DNA of 62,016 nt from DTU063 sp001512695 (GCA_049658265.1 JBASOM010000067.1:1-62016); one strand, 5' to 3'; positions 32,451 through 42,329 are shown, counted from the stretch's first letter. Numbers and translations: made by a program. The notes: generated by a model from the letters alone, not told the origin.

Positions 32451-32891
32451 TTATTTTTCTATTACATAGGATCCGCTTACCTGTACACCTTCTAGGGTGT
32501 CCTTTACCGGACAGTGGGTAGTAATAAACTTGTGCAATTTTTCTATGTTTGCTTCGGGTGAATCAGATACAATATGCATCTTGTAGCGGATGTCTGAAAA
32601 TCCTTTTCTCACATCGGGGTTTTTGCCGGTAAATCCATCCGGGTCCAAATCACCTTCTATTTCAATTGACAATCCTTTTAATTCTACTCGGAATTTTGGT
32701 GCGAATACGCTTGCAACTATACTCATGCAGCCGCCTAAGGCGCATAGAAGCATTTCCACCGGATTCATGGCAGTATTGGTGCCGCCAAGTTCTTCCGGCT
32801 CATCCATGGTTACCTTAAATCCTCTTGCAGTAGCCTCGGCTACAACACCGCCTTTCCATTCTACCTTGGCATTGAAAGTTTGAAGTGCCAT
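32451..32891 (-). CDS. OsmC/Ohr family protein
   Basis: A 146-residue OsmC-like protein. These small dimers reduce organic peroxides using two cysteines. Both are visible, in LLCALGGCMSIVA (about 48-60) and TTHCPVKDTLEG (about 124-135). The N-terminal strand region has GTNTAMNPVEMLL, which is family-typical. The OsmC-like C-terminal VSGSYVIEK is normal. It may protect against peroxides or handle thiols, useful in an oxygen-sensitive cell, but it is the less specific OsmC branch rather than clearly Ohr. It stands alone with its own terminator. Confidence 0.88.
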   Translation of the reverse strand: MALQTFNAKVEWKGGVVAEATARGFKVTMDEPEELGGTNTAMNPVEMLLCALGGCMSIVASVFAPKFRVELKGLSIEIEGDLDPDGFTGKNPDVRKGFSDIRYKMHIVSDSPEANIEKLHKFITTHCPVKDTLEGVQVSGSYVIEK

Positions 32892-32957
32892 GAAATACCC
32901 CCTAAGTAATAATTATTGTTATCACGAGCACTATTATATCATTTTTCATACTTTGTG

Positions 32958-33254
32958 TCATTTCACAAAGTTGATATTATTCTCCGTATAAACTTCTTGC
33001 TCGCTTTTTTCGTTGCCAAGGTAGTGAAGATTTGCATAAATGTTTACCATATGAGCTTTTTTGTTTTGCTCTATTTTGATGTTGCTGATCCTGGCATCAT
33101 CCTGGCGGTATTTTAGATATTCAACTAGGATATCTTTTGCCTTGTCTTCGTTTAAATCTTCATAGATGCTTTTGTATATGTCTTCAGGAATTTCAAGCTT
33201 GATATTGTACAAACCTTCTTTTACCGCCCTAGTCTCCCTAATAAAGTCAAACAT
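32958..33254 (-). CDS. Hypothetical protein, 98 residues
   Basis: A soluble, charged protein with no recognised domain. The N-terminal half (KEGLYNIKLEIPEDIYKSIY, then DLNEDKAKDILVEYLKYRQD) looks like alternating strand and helix; the second half is RISNIKIEQNKKAHMVNIYA. The gene has AGGTTATCAGTA before the ATG and lies between the OsmC gene and another small gene on the same strand. Confidence 0.6.
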   Translation of the reverse strand: MFDFIRETRAVKEGLYNIKLEIPEDIYKSIYEDLNEDKAKDILVEYLKYRQDDARISNIKIEQNKKAHMVNIYANLHYLGNEKSEQEVYTENNINFVK

Positions 33255-33275
33255 TACTGATAACCTGCCGATTCC

Positions 33276-33455
33276 TCACTTATCTTTCTTTTTCTTCTCT
33301 TTGTTTGGGGCCGTCTTCATGGGGTTTTCCCGGGCAAATTCCTCTGACAATTCATAGTTTTCGGGACTGCTGTCGTCAATCAGGTCAGCTTTAGATCTCT
33401 GTTGCTGTGGAATAAGTTTGTTCCTACTTCCCCTTTGAATCTTTTTCTTGGCCAT
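33276..33455 (-). CDS. Small basic hydrophilic protein, 59 residues
   Basis: A lysine-rich, probably disordered protein starting MAKKKIQRGSRNKLIPQQQ, with an acidic centre (DLIDDSSPENYELSEEFARE) and ending in KEKKKKDK. ATG at 33455 follows GGGAGGAATGCAC, a strong site. The composition recalls small spore-associated proteins such as YfhD, but I cannot make a firm match. Confidence 0.5.
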   Translation of the reverse strand: MAKKKIQRGSRNKLIPQQQRSKADLIDDSSPENYELSEEFARENPMKTAPNKEKKKKDK

Positions 33456-33521
33456 GTGCATTCCTCCCAAATATTATGCTAATTATAGTATTTCCATTTC
33501 TCCTTCAATAAATCCATAAAG

Positions 33522-33555
33522 CAAAAAAGTATTCACCAAAAATTAGTGAATACTT
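33522..33555 (-). terminator. Terminator of typA
   Basis: AAGTATTCAC (33527-33536) pairs perfectly with GTGAATACTT (33546-33555), followed on the minus strand by T6. Confidence 0.8.
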
Positions 33556-33561
33556 GACAAT

Positions 33562-35376
33562 TTATTTCTTGACTTTTTGCCTGTTTTGACGGGAAAGAAT
33601 GGCCTTTCTCATGCGAAGGCTCTTGGGCGTTACTTCCAAGAGCTCATCTTCCTTTATAAATTCTAGGCATTGCTCTAAGGTCATCTCTTTGGGAGGAATC
33701 AGCCTCAAAGCTTCTTCGGCAGTTGATGAGCGCAAGTTAGTAACATGCTTTTTTTTGCAAACATTGATGTCCAAATCCTGGGGCCTTGAATTTTCTCCAA
33801 CTATCATACCTTCATATACCTTCACCTGGGGTCCTATGAAAAGGGTTCCCCTTTCCTGGGCATTATAAAGACCGTAAGTGCTACTCTCTCCAGTTTCAAA
33901 AGCCACCAGGGAGCCTCTATTTCGAGTAGGAATGTCCCCAGTGTAAGGAATATAGCCGGCAAATACCGAATTTAGTATTCCCTCCCCCTTTGTATCAGTT
34001 ATAAACTCGGACCTGTATCCTAGGAGACCTCGGGTGGGGATGTTGAATTCCATTCTAACCGAATTGCTCCCGATGTTTTGCATATTCACCAATTGACCGT
34101 GTCTGGTCCCCATCTTCTCCATGACCGTGCCCAAATATGTCTCTGGAATATCAATCGTCACCGACTCCATGGGCTCCATCTTTCTACCGTTTATCTCCTT
34201 TATTATCACCGTTGGTTTTGAGACCTGAAACTCGTAACCTTCCCTTCGCATAGTCTCGATCAATACGGAAAGGTGCAGCTCTCCTCGCCCTGAAACCTTA
34301 AAACTGTCAGGACTGTCCGTTTCCTCCACCCTTAAGCTGACATTGCTCCTGGCCTCTCTTAATAAGCGCTCCCTCAAATGCCTCGATGTCACGTATTCCC
34401 CTTCCTGACCAGCAAAGGGGCTGGTATTTGCGCTGAAAATCATTGAAAGGGTAGGTTCATCTATGCTCACATAGGGCACGGGCTCGGGATTGTCTATATC
34501 CGCAATGGTCTCTCCAATGTCAATGTCTTCAATGCCCGTAATGGCTATTATCTCACCGATGCTGGCAGAAGATATGCGTTCTCGCTTCAAACCGTTAAAT
34601 GCAAAAAGGTTACTGACTTTTACTTTTTCAACGGTCCCGTCCTTTTTACACAGTGCATATTCATTGCCAGATAGAATGGTACCCCTAAAGATCCTCCCTA
34701 TGGCAATTCTTCCAACATAATCATCGTAATCTAGTGTAGTTATTAAAAGCTGCAAGGGAGCCTCGCTATCACCTTCCGGCGCCGGCATATAATCGATGAT
34801 GGTCTTAAACAGGGGCTCTAAATCCTGCGATGGGTCTTCAAGGTTTAGCTTGGCAAAGCCTTCCCGCGCAGAGGCATAGACTACCGGAAACTCTATTTGG
34901 GAATCATCGGCACCCAAATCGATGAAGAGCTCCAGCACTTCATCTATTACCTGGTTTATCCGCGCATCGGGCCTATCGATTTTATTTATAACCACAATAG
35001 CTGGTAAATTTAGAGCCAATGCCTTTTTCAAGACAAATCGAGTTTGGGGCATGGGCCCTTCAAAAGCGTCAACCAACAGGAGCACCCCATCCACCATTTT
35101 CAGCACCCGCTCAACTTCACCGCCAAAGTCGGCATGACCGGGGGTATCGATAATATTTATCTTGATGCCCTTGTAATAAACTGCTGTGTTTTTCGATAAT
35201 ATGGTGATACCCCGCTCCCTTTCCAGTTCATTGGAATCCAATACTCTCTCTTCTACCTTTTGGTTTTGCCGAAATATACCGCTTTGTTTTAGCAGACCGT
35301 CAACAAGAGTAGTCTTGCCATGGTCTACATGGGCTATTATGGCTATATTGCGAATATCCTCTCGTTTTGTCATCAT
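33562..35376 (-). CDS. typA: Ribosome-associated GTPase TypA/BipA
   Basis: A 604-residue translational GTPase related to EF-G and LepA, involved in ribosome assembly at low temperature or stress. The G motifs are IAHVDHGKTTLVDGLL (G1, about 14-29), RERGITI (switch I), DTPGHADFGGEVERV (G3, about 79) and NKIDRPDA (G4, about 134). The C-terminal BipA domain contains TKGEGILNSVF and RNRGSLVAFETGESSTYGL. The usual length is about 610. GGAGATGCAGC lies before ATGATG. It is followed by a terminator. Confidence 0.95.
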   Translation of the reverse strand: MMTKREDIRNIAIIAHVDHGKTTLVDGLLKQSGIFRQNQKVEERVLDSNELERERGITILSKNTAVYYKGIKINIIDTPGHADFGGEVERVLKMVDGVLLLVDAFEGPMPQTRFVLKKALALNLPAIVVINKIDRPDARINQVIDEVLELFIDLGADDSQIEFPVVYASAREGFAKLNLEDPSQDLEPLFKTIIDYMPAPEGDSEAPLQLLITTLDYDDYVGRIAIGRIFRGTILSGNEYALCKKDGTVEKVKVSNLFAFNGLKRERISSASIGEIIAITGIEDIDIGETIADIDNPEPVPYVSIDEPTLSMIFSANTSPFAGQEGEYVTSRHLRERLLREARSNVSLRVEETDSPDSFKVSGRGELHLSVLIETMRREGYEFQVSKPTVIIKEINGRKMEPMESVTIDIPETYLGTVMEKMGTRHGQLVNMQNIGSNSVRMEFNIPTRGLLGYRSEFITDTKGEGILNSVFAGYIPYTGDIPTRNRGSLVAFETGESSTYGLYNAQERGTLFIGPQVKVYEGMIVGENSRPQDLDINVCKKKHVTNLRSSTAEEALRLIPPKEMTLEQCLEFIKEDELLEVTPKSLRMRKAILSRQNRQKVKK

Positions 35377-35395
35377 GCTGCATCTCCTTCATGCT

Positions 35396-36286
35396 TTAGA
35401 CGTAAAAGTACATTTTCCCATCAATTATGTCCATATTGATTGATTGCTTCTCAAGAAGGTAAGTCAAAAAGGCTCCTACAGAAGATATGGTTATAAAGTA
35501 TTGAGATAAATTCATGTCTATATCATATTTCTTTATAATAAGCTCCGTCAAATCTTCCCTAGTCAAGGGCTGTGATAAATAATCCAGTATTATTTCAAGG
35601 TTGTGATTTATGTTATCTATATTTTTTTGGATGAGGGGTTTAGGGTTGTCCAATGGTCCGTCACAGTGGGAAATCATGTAACATTCGTAATTGCTGCCCA
35701 ATAAAAACTCCAAGGTCTTCAAATGGGCCTCCAGGTCAAATACAAAGGGAAATGGATACTTATCCATCTTATCTTCACTAAAAAAGGCATCGCCACAAAA
35801 CAGCACGCTATCCTCCGTTGCAACCCCTATTTGACCTATGCTGTGGCCTTCCAGCGAAACTATTTCAAACTTTTTATTGTCTAATTCTGTAATGCCTTCA
35901 TCAACTACTAAGTCCACTGCTGTATCCTGGGCTTTCAGTATTCGCGCTGAAAGCCCAGGCATGGCTGCTGCTCCGTAAAGCACGGTTTGTTCTAGAAAGC
36001 TATTTTCCATAAAGAGCTTTTCTTTGTATGATGTTAATATTTGAACCCCTGGGTATTTCTCTTTAATAAAATTATTTGCTCCGAAGTGGTCCGGATGGGC
36101 ATGGGTGTTTATGATGTACTTTATCTTTAAATTATTATCCTCCAAAAGCTCAATAATCTTTCTGCCGGCCGTATTGTTTATCCCTGTATCTACCAAGGTG
36201 CACAGGCCGTTTCTGTACCGATATACACCTACATTTGTTGCACCGGGTATGTAATAGGTGCGGCCCCTTATTTTTTTGAGTTCCAT
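35396..36286 (-). CDS. MBL-fold metallo-hydrolase
   Basis: A 296-residue metallo-beta-lactamase superfamily hydrolase. The metal-binding motif INTHAHPDHFGANNF (about 59-73), a later EGHSIGQIGVATEDSVLFCGDAFF block with the bridging Asp, and ISHCDGP supply the usual ligands. The residues after about 210 form a helical extension unlike glyoxalase II. It cleaves some ester, lactone or thioester, but the substrate cannot be read. AGGAGGAATTTC precedes the ATG. It is just upstream of typA with a 19-base gap, so the two may be cotranscribed. Confidence 0.85.
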   Translation of the reverse strand: MELKKIRGRTYYIPGATNVGVYRYRNGLCTLVDTGINNTAGRKIIELLEDNNLKIKYIINTHAHPDHFGANNFIKEKYPGVQILTSYKEKLFMENSFLEQTVLYGAAAMPGLSARILKAQDTAVDLVVDEGITELDNKKFEIVSLEGHSIGQIGVATEDSVLFCGDAFFSEDKMDKYPFPFVFDLEAHLKTLEFLLGSNYECYMISHCDGPLDNPKPLIQKNIDNINHNLEIILDYLSQPLTREDLTELIIKKYDIDMNLSQYFITISSVGAFLTYLLEKQSINMDIIDGKMYFYV

Positions 36287-36364
36287 GAAATTCCTCCTGA
36301 ATAAATATCAAAGCATCTGCAAACACACTATATTATACATATTGTTATTTGTGAAAATCAAGAA

Positions 36365-39004
36365 TTAGATTAAAGCTCCCAAGCCTGCAAGGCCCAAGAC
36401 GAGAAGTAAAACATTTATGTCAAGGGGTACCGTATGAAAAATGGGCTGGAGAAGGGGTACGTATATAACTGCAAGAAGCATTGATGTGGAAATCATCACG
36501 GAAAGAGTCAAATATATATTTCCAAAGGGGTTCTGCCACCTGATACCGCTTTTTTCCGTCCTACATTCGAATACAAATAACAGCTGTGACATGACTAAGG
36601 TGGCAAAGGCTGCCGTCCTCGCCATTTCCAGGTTGCTCTTGCTATACAGATTTGTGATTGTAAAGGCTGCGAGGGTTGCAAGACTGATAATAAAACCCCG
36701 GTACACTATTTTATTTCCAAGACCATGAGAAAATACATTTTCACTTTTTCCTCTTGGTTTGCGGTGCATCACGTCCCTTTCAGGGGGATCTACGCCCAGG
36801 GCCAGTGCAGGAAGGCCGTCCGTTACAAGGTTTACCCAGAGAATCTGCACGGGCAAAAGGGGCAAGGGCAAGCCTATCATTGTAGTCCATATCATGGTTA
36901 GTATTTCTCCCACATTGCAGGAAAGGAGGTACCGCAAAAACTTGCGGATATTGTCATATATTATCCTGCCCTCTTCCACTGCTGCCACGATACTGGCAAA
37001 ATTGTCATCCATCAAGATCATGGAAGACGCTTCTTTGGTCACATCGGTGCCGTTTATGCCCATGGCCACCCCTATATCCGCCTCCTTCACCGCCGGCGCA
37101 TCATTAACCCCGTCCCCGGTCATGGCCACGATGTGGCCTTTCTTCTTCAAGCTTCTGACAATTCTCAGCTTGTGGCGGGGTGTGACCCGAGCAAAGACGG
37201 CAATATGTTCAATCTGTTTTAAAAGTTCACTCTCGCTCATATTATCCAGTTCCTGGCCCGTAACAATCCTGCTGTCTCTTGTAAGCATGGAAAGTTCCCT
37301 GGCTACAGCCCAGGCCGTGGACTTGTGGTCACCGGTAATCATCACCGGCCTTATTCCGGCAGTCAAGCACTTTTGTACAGCCGAAATCGCCTCCGGCCTT
37401 GGTGGGTCCATGAGGCCCATCATACCTACAAAGGTAAGGTCCTTCTCCAAGTCCGAATCTTCCAACTCATTTATCGAAAGCTTTTTATATGCAAAGCCTA
37501 ACACCCTTAATGCTTTTCGGCCCATATCTTCATTTGCGTTTAAAATATTCCCCACGTCAGTTTTTGTAATTGCCCGTACCTCACCCCGCTGTTGTAACTT
37601 CGTGCAAAGAGGCAGGAGCACATCCGGGGCACCTTTAGTAAATAGGAAAAGTTCTCCGTTCCTGGATTTCACCAACACCGACATCCGCTTTCTATCCGAA
37701 TCGAAGGGAATTTCCTTAAGTCGCGTGAAATCAGCATCAACATCATGCTTATTTACCTTGCCCTTTAGGCCTGCCATCAGGATGGCAATTTCCGTAGGAT
37801 CGCCGTAAGGTACCAGTTCCTTTTTGCCCCCTAAAAGCTCGAACACATTGCCGCTCCTCTGGATGTTTATTCCCGAGTTATTACATGATACTCCGATTTC
37901 TAAAAGCCTCTTGAGCTCCTTTGGTAAACTCTTTAATGGCTTACCATCCCTATATAAAAATTCGCCTTCAATTCTGTAACCCGTCCCCGTAACTAAAAAT
38001 GTCTCTCCACCAAGATAAATTTCCCTCACGCTCATTTTATTTTCCGTCAGAGTCCCCGTCTTGTCACTGCATATTACCGTTGCGCAGCCGAGGGTTTCCA
38101 CTGCAGGAAGCCTCCTGATTACCACATTTTTTCGTATCATGCGCTGAACTCCCAGCGTCAAGACGATTGTTACAATGGCAGGCAAACCTTCTGGGATAGC
38201 TGCTACCGCCAAGCTCACCCCGAAAAGAAACATATCGTAGATTTTTTCTCCCCGAAAAACACCCAACAGGGCAACCGCTCCGCATATGGCCAGGCAGATA
38301 ATTACCAGCTGCTTGCCTAAAAGGTCCAGCCTTTTTTGAAGAGGAGTCTGCTCTCCTCCGATGTCTTCTATCATCCCTGCGATTTTGCCCATCTCGGTGT
38401 CCATACCTATTTTTTCAACCACCATTTTGCCTCTTCCATTAACCACTAGGGTGCCCATGTAGACGTAATTTTGTTTGTATATTCTGCTTTGAGACTCTTC
38501 GTCAATACTCGTGGTCTTTTTCACCGGAACGGATTCCCCGGTCAAAAGGGATTCGTCAAGTCTCAGGTTTTCTGCAACAATTAAACTTCCATCTGCCGGC
38601 ACCCTATCCCCGCTACCAAGAAGGACTATATCTCCGGGAACGATGTCCCTTGCAGGTACCGCAATCACCTCTCCGTCGCGCAAAACCTTTGCCACAGGTG
38701 CAGCTAGCTGCTGCAATGCTTGCAAGGATTTTTCCGTTCTGTATTCCTGGACAAAACCCATTATGCCGTTTAAAACCACAATGGCAGCTATGGCAATAGC
38801 ATCGGCTATCTCCCCGAGAAAAGCGGAAATAAGGGCAGCCACCAGCAAAACAAGAATCATAAAATCCTTAAATTGGCTTATGAAAATAGAGATTGCCGAT
38901 ATTTCTTTGCCCTGCTTTAGTTGATTGTCTCCAAAGAGTTTCTTTTTAAGGGGAATTTCCCTAGTAGACAAACCTACATTGGGATCGGTATGAAACACGC
39001 TCAT
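36365..39004 (-). CDS. Cation-transporting P-type ATPase, calcium (PMR1/SERCA-like) type
   Basis: An 879-residue P2-type ATPase that most likely exports Ca2+. Domains in order: N-terminal cation ATPase domain, actuator domain with LDESLLTGESVPVKK (about 155), TM4 with AAIPEGLPAIVTIVLTLG (PEGLP, calcium-site glutamate), phosphorylation site CSDKTGTLTENKMS (about 316), KGAPDVLL nucleotide binding, TGDGVNDAPAVKEADIGVAMG hinge, and TM6 with NLVTDGLPALALG. These fit calcium rather than Na/K pumps. ATG at 39004 is used because GGAGGGAATATTT precedes it. The C-terminus is a little short but keeps the last helices. Confidence 0.92.
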   Translation of the reverse strand: MSVFHTDPNVGLSTREIPLKKKLFGDNQLKQGKEISAISIFISQFKDFMILVLLVAALISAFLGEIADAIAIAAIVVLNGIMGFVQEYRTEKSLQALQQLAAPVAKVLRDGEVIAVPARDIVPGDIVLLGSGDRVPADGSLIVAENLRLDESLLTGESVPVKKTTSIDEESQSRIYKQNYVYMGTLVVNGRGKMVVEKIGMDTEMGKIAGMIEDIGGEQTPLQKRLDLLGKQLVIICLAICGAVALLGVFRGEKIYDMFLFGVSLAVAAIPEGLPAIVTIVLTLGVQRMIRKNVVIRRLPAVETLGCATVICSDKTGTLTENKMSVREIYLGGETFLVTGTGYRIEGEFLYRDGKPLKSLPKELKRLLEIGVSCNNSGINIQRSGNVFELLGGKKELVPYGDPTEIAILMAGLKGKVNKHDVDADFTRLKEIPFDSDRKRMSVLVKSRNGELFLFTKGAPDVLLPLCTKLQQRGEVRAITKTDVGNILNANEDMGRKALRVLGFAYKKLSINELEDSDLEKDLTFVGMMGLMDPPRPEAISAVQKCLTAGIRPVMITGDHKSTAWAVARELSMLTRDSRIVTGQELDNMSESELLKQIEHIAVFARVTPRHKLRIVRSLKKKGHIVAMTGDGVNDAPAVKEADIGVAMGINGTDVTKEASSMILMDDNFASIVAAVEEGRIIYDNIRKFLRYLLSCNVGEILTMIWTTMIGLPLPLLPVQILWVNLVTDGLPALALGVDPPERDVMHRKPRGKSENVFSHGLGNKIVYRGFIISLATLAAFTITNLYSKSNLEMARTAAFATLVMSQLLFVFECRTEKSGIRWQNPFGNIYLTLSVMISTSMLLAVIYVPLLQPIFHTVPLDINVLLLVLGLAGLGALI

Positions 39005-39075
39005 AAATATTCCCTCCACCATTGCTGCTTACACTTTAAAACATATGTTGCATAAAGAGGGAATATGTCTTAAAA

Positions 39076-39097
39076 CAAAAAAAGCAGCCAAGCTGCC
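39076..39097 (-). terminator. Terminator of the MacAB-like operon
   Basis: On the minus strand GCAGC-TTG-GCTGC forms a short GC-rich hairpin directly after the stop codon of the permease gene and is followed by T7. Confidence 0.65.
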
Positions 39098-40288
39098 TTA
39101 TTCATATCTAAGTGCCTCTATGGGATCCTGGTAGGCCGCCTTTCGTGCGGGATATAAGCCGAAACAGATACCAACCCCTGCCGAAAAAGTAAAAGCTATT
39201 GCTACCATCTGCCATGATATAAAGGTGGGTATTTTAATAAACAAGGCTATTATCTTAGATACGCCAAATCCTATGAACATCCCCAAGACGCCACCGGAAA
39301 AAGAGAGCACTAAAGACTCAATTAAAAATTGAATCATAATGTCTATTTCTTGAGCGCCTAATGCCTTCCGGATGCCGATTTCCCTGGTCCGCTCCGTAAC
39401 CGATACCAGCATGATATTCATAATGCCTATTCCACCCACCAGTAAGGAGATGCCTGCTATAGCACTGATTACAAGAGTTACAATCCCTGTAACTTGATTT
39501 ACGCTGTCCATCTCCTTTTGAGAATTCCAGGCATCGTACTTATCCTCATTTCTATGACGCCGATGCAGGATGCTTAGTGAATGCTCAATGGCTCTATCTA
39601 CTTCATTTTGGGATACCGCCTTGCCCTGAATGCCATTTATCCAATTGGTTCCACTGTAGGAAAAATACGTTGAAATCGGTATGTACATCAACTTGCTATC
39701 CTGGCCCATGGAAAAAATAGACTCTTCCCGCGCCAGTACCCCTATTATATTAAAAGGCCGATTGCTCACCATTATCTTTTTTCCAATTGCCGTAGAGGAA
39801 CCGAACAGTTCTTTCGCCAGTGACTCACTTATAATCGCTACAAATCTTTTTGCATTCTCATCCTCGTTGCTAAAAAACCTGCCTGCATCCAATTTAAGAT
39901 TTGCTATCTTGGCATAATCCGCAGTTGTAGCCGCAATTTCAACTCCAATCTCTTTCCCCTTTGACCTGATGCTTGTGGTATCCCAGCTGATAGGTGCAAT
40001 ACTCTCAACTGCTGGGGAAATTTCTTTTATAGCAAGCACATCCTGAAGAGTGAAGACATCGGCATCGGTTATGGGATTATCGGGATTGTACTTATAATAG
40101 ATGCCAAATCGATTGGCCCCAAAAGCATCCATTTCTTTGTTGATTGCAGCCCTTCCCCCCTGGCCCAAGGCCGAAACCGTTATTACCGAAGAAACCCCAA
40201 TGATGATGCCCAGCATTGTGAGGAGGGAGCGCAATTTATTTGCAACAATGCTCTCCCAAGCAATTATTATACTCTCAAAGAAGTTCAC
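39098..40288 (-). CDS. MacB-type ABC transporter permease
   Basis: A 396-residue permease of the FtsX/MacB kind: one N-terminal membrane helix (LRSLLTMLGIIIGVSSVI, about 15-32), a large external domain (about 40-265), and three C-terminal helices. VGGIGIMNIMLVSVTERTREIGIRKALGA marks the family in two adjoining blocks near residue 280-308. These units drive export through a mechanical movement and need an adaptor. GTG at 40288 is chosen because it gives the family-typical N-terminus (MNFFESI); earlier ATGs inside the ATPase gene lack a well-spaced ribosome site. It overlaps the ATPase gene by 14 bases. Confidence 0.88.
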   Translation of the reverse strand: MNFFESIIIAWESIVANKLRSLLTMLGIIIGVSSVITVSALGQGGRAAINKEMDAFGANRFGIYYKYNPDNPITDADVFTLQDVLAIKEISPAVESIAPISWDTTSIRSKGKEIGVEIAATTADYAKIANLKLDAGRFFSNEDENAKRFVAIISESLAKELFGSSTAIGKKIMVSNRPFNIIGVLAREESIFSMGQDSKLMYIPISTYFSYSGTNWINGIQGKAVSQNEVDRAIEHSLSILHRRHRNEDKYDAWNSQKEMDSVNQVTGIVTLVISAIAGISLLVGGIGIMNIMLVSVTERTREIGIRKALGAQEIDIMIQFLIESLVLSFSGGVLGMFIGFGVSKIIALFIKIPTFISWQMVAIAFTFSAGVGICFGLYPARKAAYQDPIEALRYE

Positions 40289-40958
40289 CGGACTTCTCAT
40301 CCACCTTTCTACCATCGCGGAAAAACACTATTCTTTGCGCATACTTGGCGATTTCATTCTCATGAGTTACCAAGACGATTGTCGCTCCATTTCGGTGCAG
40401 TTCAGTAAAAATCTCCATGATCTCAGCTCCGGACTTGCTATCCAGATTGCCCGTAGGTTCGTCCGCCAGTATGATCCTTGGAGAGTTAACCAAGGCTCGG
40501 GCGATAGCAACTCTCTGCCTTTGACCGCCGGAAAGCTCGTTTGGTTTATGATGCCACCTATCTTCCAGTCCAACGGATTTCAGAGCTTCCATTGCCCTTA
40601 ATCGCCTATCCCCAGATGAGACTCCAGCATAAATCATGGGTATTTCTACGTTCCTAAGGGCGTTCATTCGAGGAAGTAAATTAAAATTTTGAAAGACAAA
40701 TCCAATCTTTTTGTTTCTGATATGCGCCAGCTGACGGCTATCAAGCTGGGATATGGCTTTTCCTTCCAAGTAATACTCTCCCGACGTGGGCTTGTCGAGG
40801 CAACCGAGTATATTCATAAGGGTAGATTTCCCGGAACCCGATGGGCCCATTATGGCAACGAACTCGCCCTTTTTTATGTGGAGATTTACGTCTTTAAGTG
40901 CCACCACTTCATTTTCGCCACTTTTATAGACTTTTGTCATGTTATCAACCTGTATCAC
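40275..40958 (-). CDS. ABC transporter ATP-binding protein, MacB/LolD type
   Basis: A 227-residue ATPase: Walker A MGPSGSGKSTLMN (about 38-50), Q loop, signature LSGGQRQRVAIARAL (about 140-154), Walker B IILADEPTGNLDSKSG and H loop VTHENE. The sequence GCLDKPTSGEYYLEG and the family-specific VFQNFNLLPRMNALRNVE place it with MacB, LolD and FtsE-type ATPases. It powers the permease encoded immediately downstream. It overlaps the adaptor gene by four bases. Confidence 0.95.
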   Translation of the reverse strand: MIQVDNMTKVYKSGENEVVALKDVNLHIKKGEFVAIMGPSGSGKSTLMNILGCLDKPTSGEYYLEGKAISQLDSRQLAHIRNKKIGFVFQNFNLLPRMNALRNVEIPMIYAGVSSGDRRLRAMEALKSVGLEDRWHHKPNELSGGQRQRVAIARALVNSPRIILADEPTGNLDSKSGAEIMEIFTELHRNGATIVLVTHENEIAKYAQRIVFFRDGRKVDEKSGELL

Positions 40959-42184
40959 AGGGCATCACCTGTTACATCGCTGCCTTGACTAGGGTCCTGA
41001 AGGACCTCATCACCTTCGGACAGGCCTTGTAGTATCTCTACGTACAGGTCATTTTCTAGGCCTGTTCTAACTTCCCTTTTAGATATATTCTCGTCTTTTA
41101 CTACCATTACCTGCTTGCTGCCTTCCTCCTCTATCACACATTCCAGGGGTATTAAAATCGCATCTTGTTTTTCATCTACTGTTATCTCTACTGTGGCTGA
41201 AAAACCCGGCTTTATTTGGCCATCGTGCTCGATTACTCTTACAGCTGCTTTTACAACGCTTTCATTGCCTCTGCTGGTTTGTGTCACCGAGGCCGAAGGG
41301 GCAATTTTCACAACTTCACCATCATATGTCCTGTCGCCAAAACCTTGACCGGAAATAATGGCTTTTTGTCCGAGTCGTAACTTGGCTGCATCGTATTCAT
41401 TAACGCTGATTTCTATTTGTAAATCTGAAAGGTCGCCCACTCTAAGCAGTAAAGTTCCTGGCGTCACCATCATTCCGGGCTTTATATTTTGCTCCAATAC
41501 TATTCCATCAAATTCGGCATAGACGACTGTCTTACTTAACTTCTTTTCAATGTTGGCCAGATTGTTTTCCGCTTCTTCCAGCGCAATTTGTCTTAATGCG
41601 ATTTCCTTTTCGTCAGGATTTTCTAATAACTTGAGATCCAATTCCATAATCGACAGCTGATTTTTTTTAGCATCGTATTCTCTTTTAATATTTAACAAGT
41701 CTTTTTCCGATATTGCCCCTAAATTAAAAAGTTCCTGGTTTTTTTCGTAATCATCCAAGGCAGCTTCATAAGCAGTCAGTGCATCCTTATATTTTATCCT
41801 GGCTTTTTCCAATTCTTCAAATCTTGTTCCATCCAGCAGCCTTGAAAGTTCAAGCCTTTGTTGTTTCGCCTTGCTTTGAACTTGTGCCAGCTCCAGCCTT
41901 AATTCCTCATCATCGATTTTTAAAATTACATCCCCACTTTTGACCTGTTGTCCTTCTTCAACCACAAATTCTACTGTACCTTGAATAGGAGAATAAACCT
42001 CCTGTTCTTGAACCGTTTCCACCCTTCCAAGGGCAGTAATCTTAGAGGAGATGTCACCTTTAACGGCACTGACAGTCGGCAAAGCCATAACTGGATTAGG
42101 CTGAAATTTTACCCTGAAAATAAAAAAAGCAACAACTGCCAGTAAAACTGCTGTAAATATTATAAGTTTTTTCCGACCCTTCAC
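40955..42184 (-). CDS. Efflux adaptor protein, MacA/HlyD type
   Basis: A 409-residue membrane-anchored adaptor. One N-terminal helix (KLIIFTAVLLAVVAFFIF), a lipoyl-like half-motif (VYSPIQGTVEFVVEEGQQVK, about 80-100), a long coiled-coil hairpin (about 115-205), the second lipoyl half (VVYAEFDGIVLEQNIKPG), and a beta-barrel with membrane-proximal domain. GTG at 42184 follows AAGGGGGATTTTG; a far ATG at 42211 lacks a ribosome site. In Gram-positive cells such adaptors work with MacB-like pumps to export peptides, antibiotics or lipids; the cargo here is unknown. First gene of the three-gene exporter operon. Confidence 0.9.
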   Translation of the reverse strand: MKGRKKLIIFTAVLLAVVAFFIFRVKFQPNPVMALPTVSAVKGDISSKITALGRVETVQEQEVYSPIQGTVEFVVEEGQQVKSGDVILKIDDEELRLELAQVQSKAKQQRLELSRLLDGTRFEELEKARIKYKDALTAYEAALDDYEKNQELFNLGAISEKDLLNIKREYDAKKNQLSIMELDLKLLENPDEKEIALRQIALEEAENNLANIEKKLSKTVVYAEFDGIVLEQNIKPGMMVTPGTLLLRVGDLSDLQIEISVNEYDAAKLRLGQKAIISGQGFGDRTYDGEVVKIAPSASVTQTSRGNESVVKAAVRVIEHDGQIKPGFSATVEITVDEKQDAILIPLECVIEEEGSKQVMVVKDENISKREVRTGLENDLYVEILQGLSEGDEVLQDPSQGSDVTGDAL

Positions 42185-42300
42185 CAAAATCCCCCTTTTA
42201 TTCAAAGACATCCAGTGTGCACTATTATATGAAATAAAAGCTTAAAAAGTCAGAGTAGATTATTTTTTATGTCCTTTTTGTAATTGTTATTTTTTTCACC

Positions 42301-42329
42301 ATTATAACACCTATGCTAATTACAGTAAA
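42301..42329 (-). promoter_or_regulatory. Promoter of the MacAB-like operon
   Basis: On the minus strand TTTACT (42329-42324), 17 bases, TATAAT (42306-42301), about 117 bases before the GTG start. Confidence 0.55.

Noticed and set aside
36759..37808. Long plus-strand open frame antisense to the calcium ATPase
   Set aside because: It is the mirror of a strongly coding minus-strand gene with all P-type ATPase motifs; its product shows no family and there is no ribosome site.
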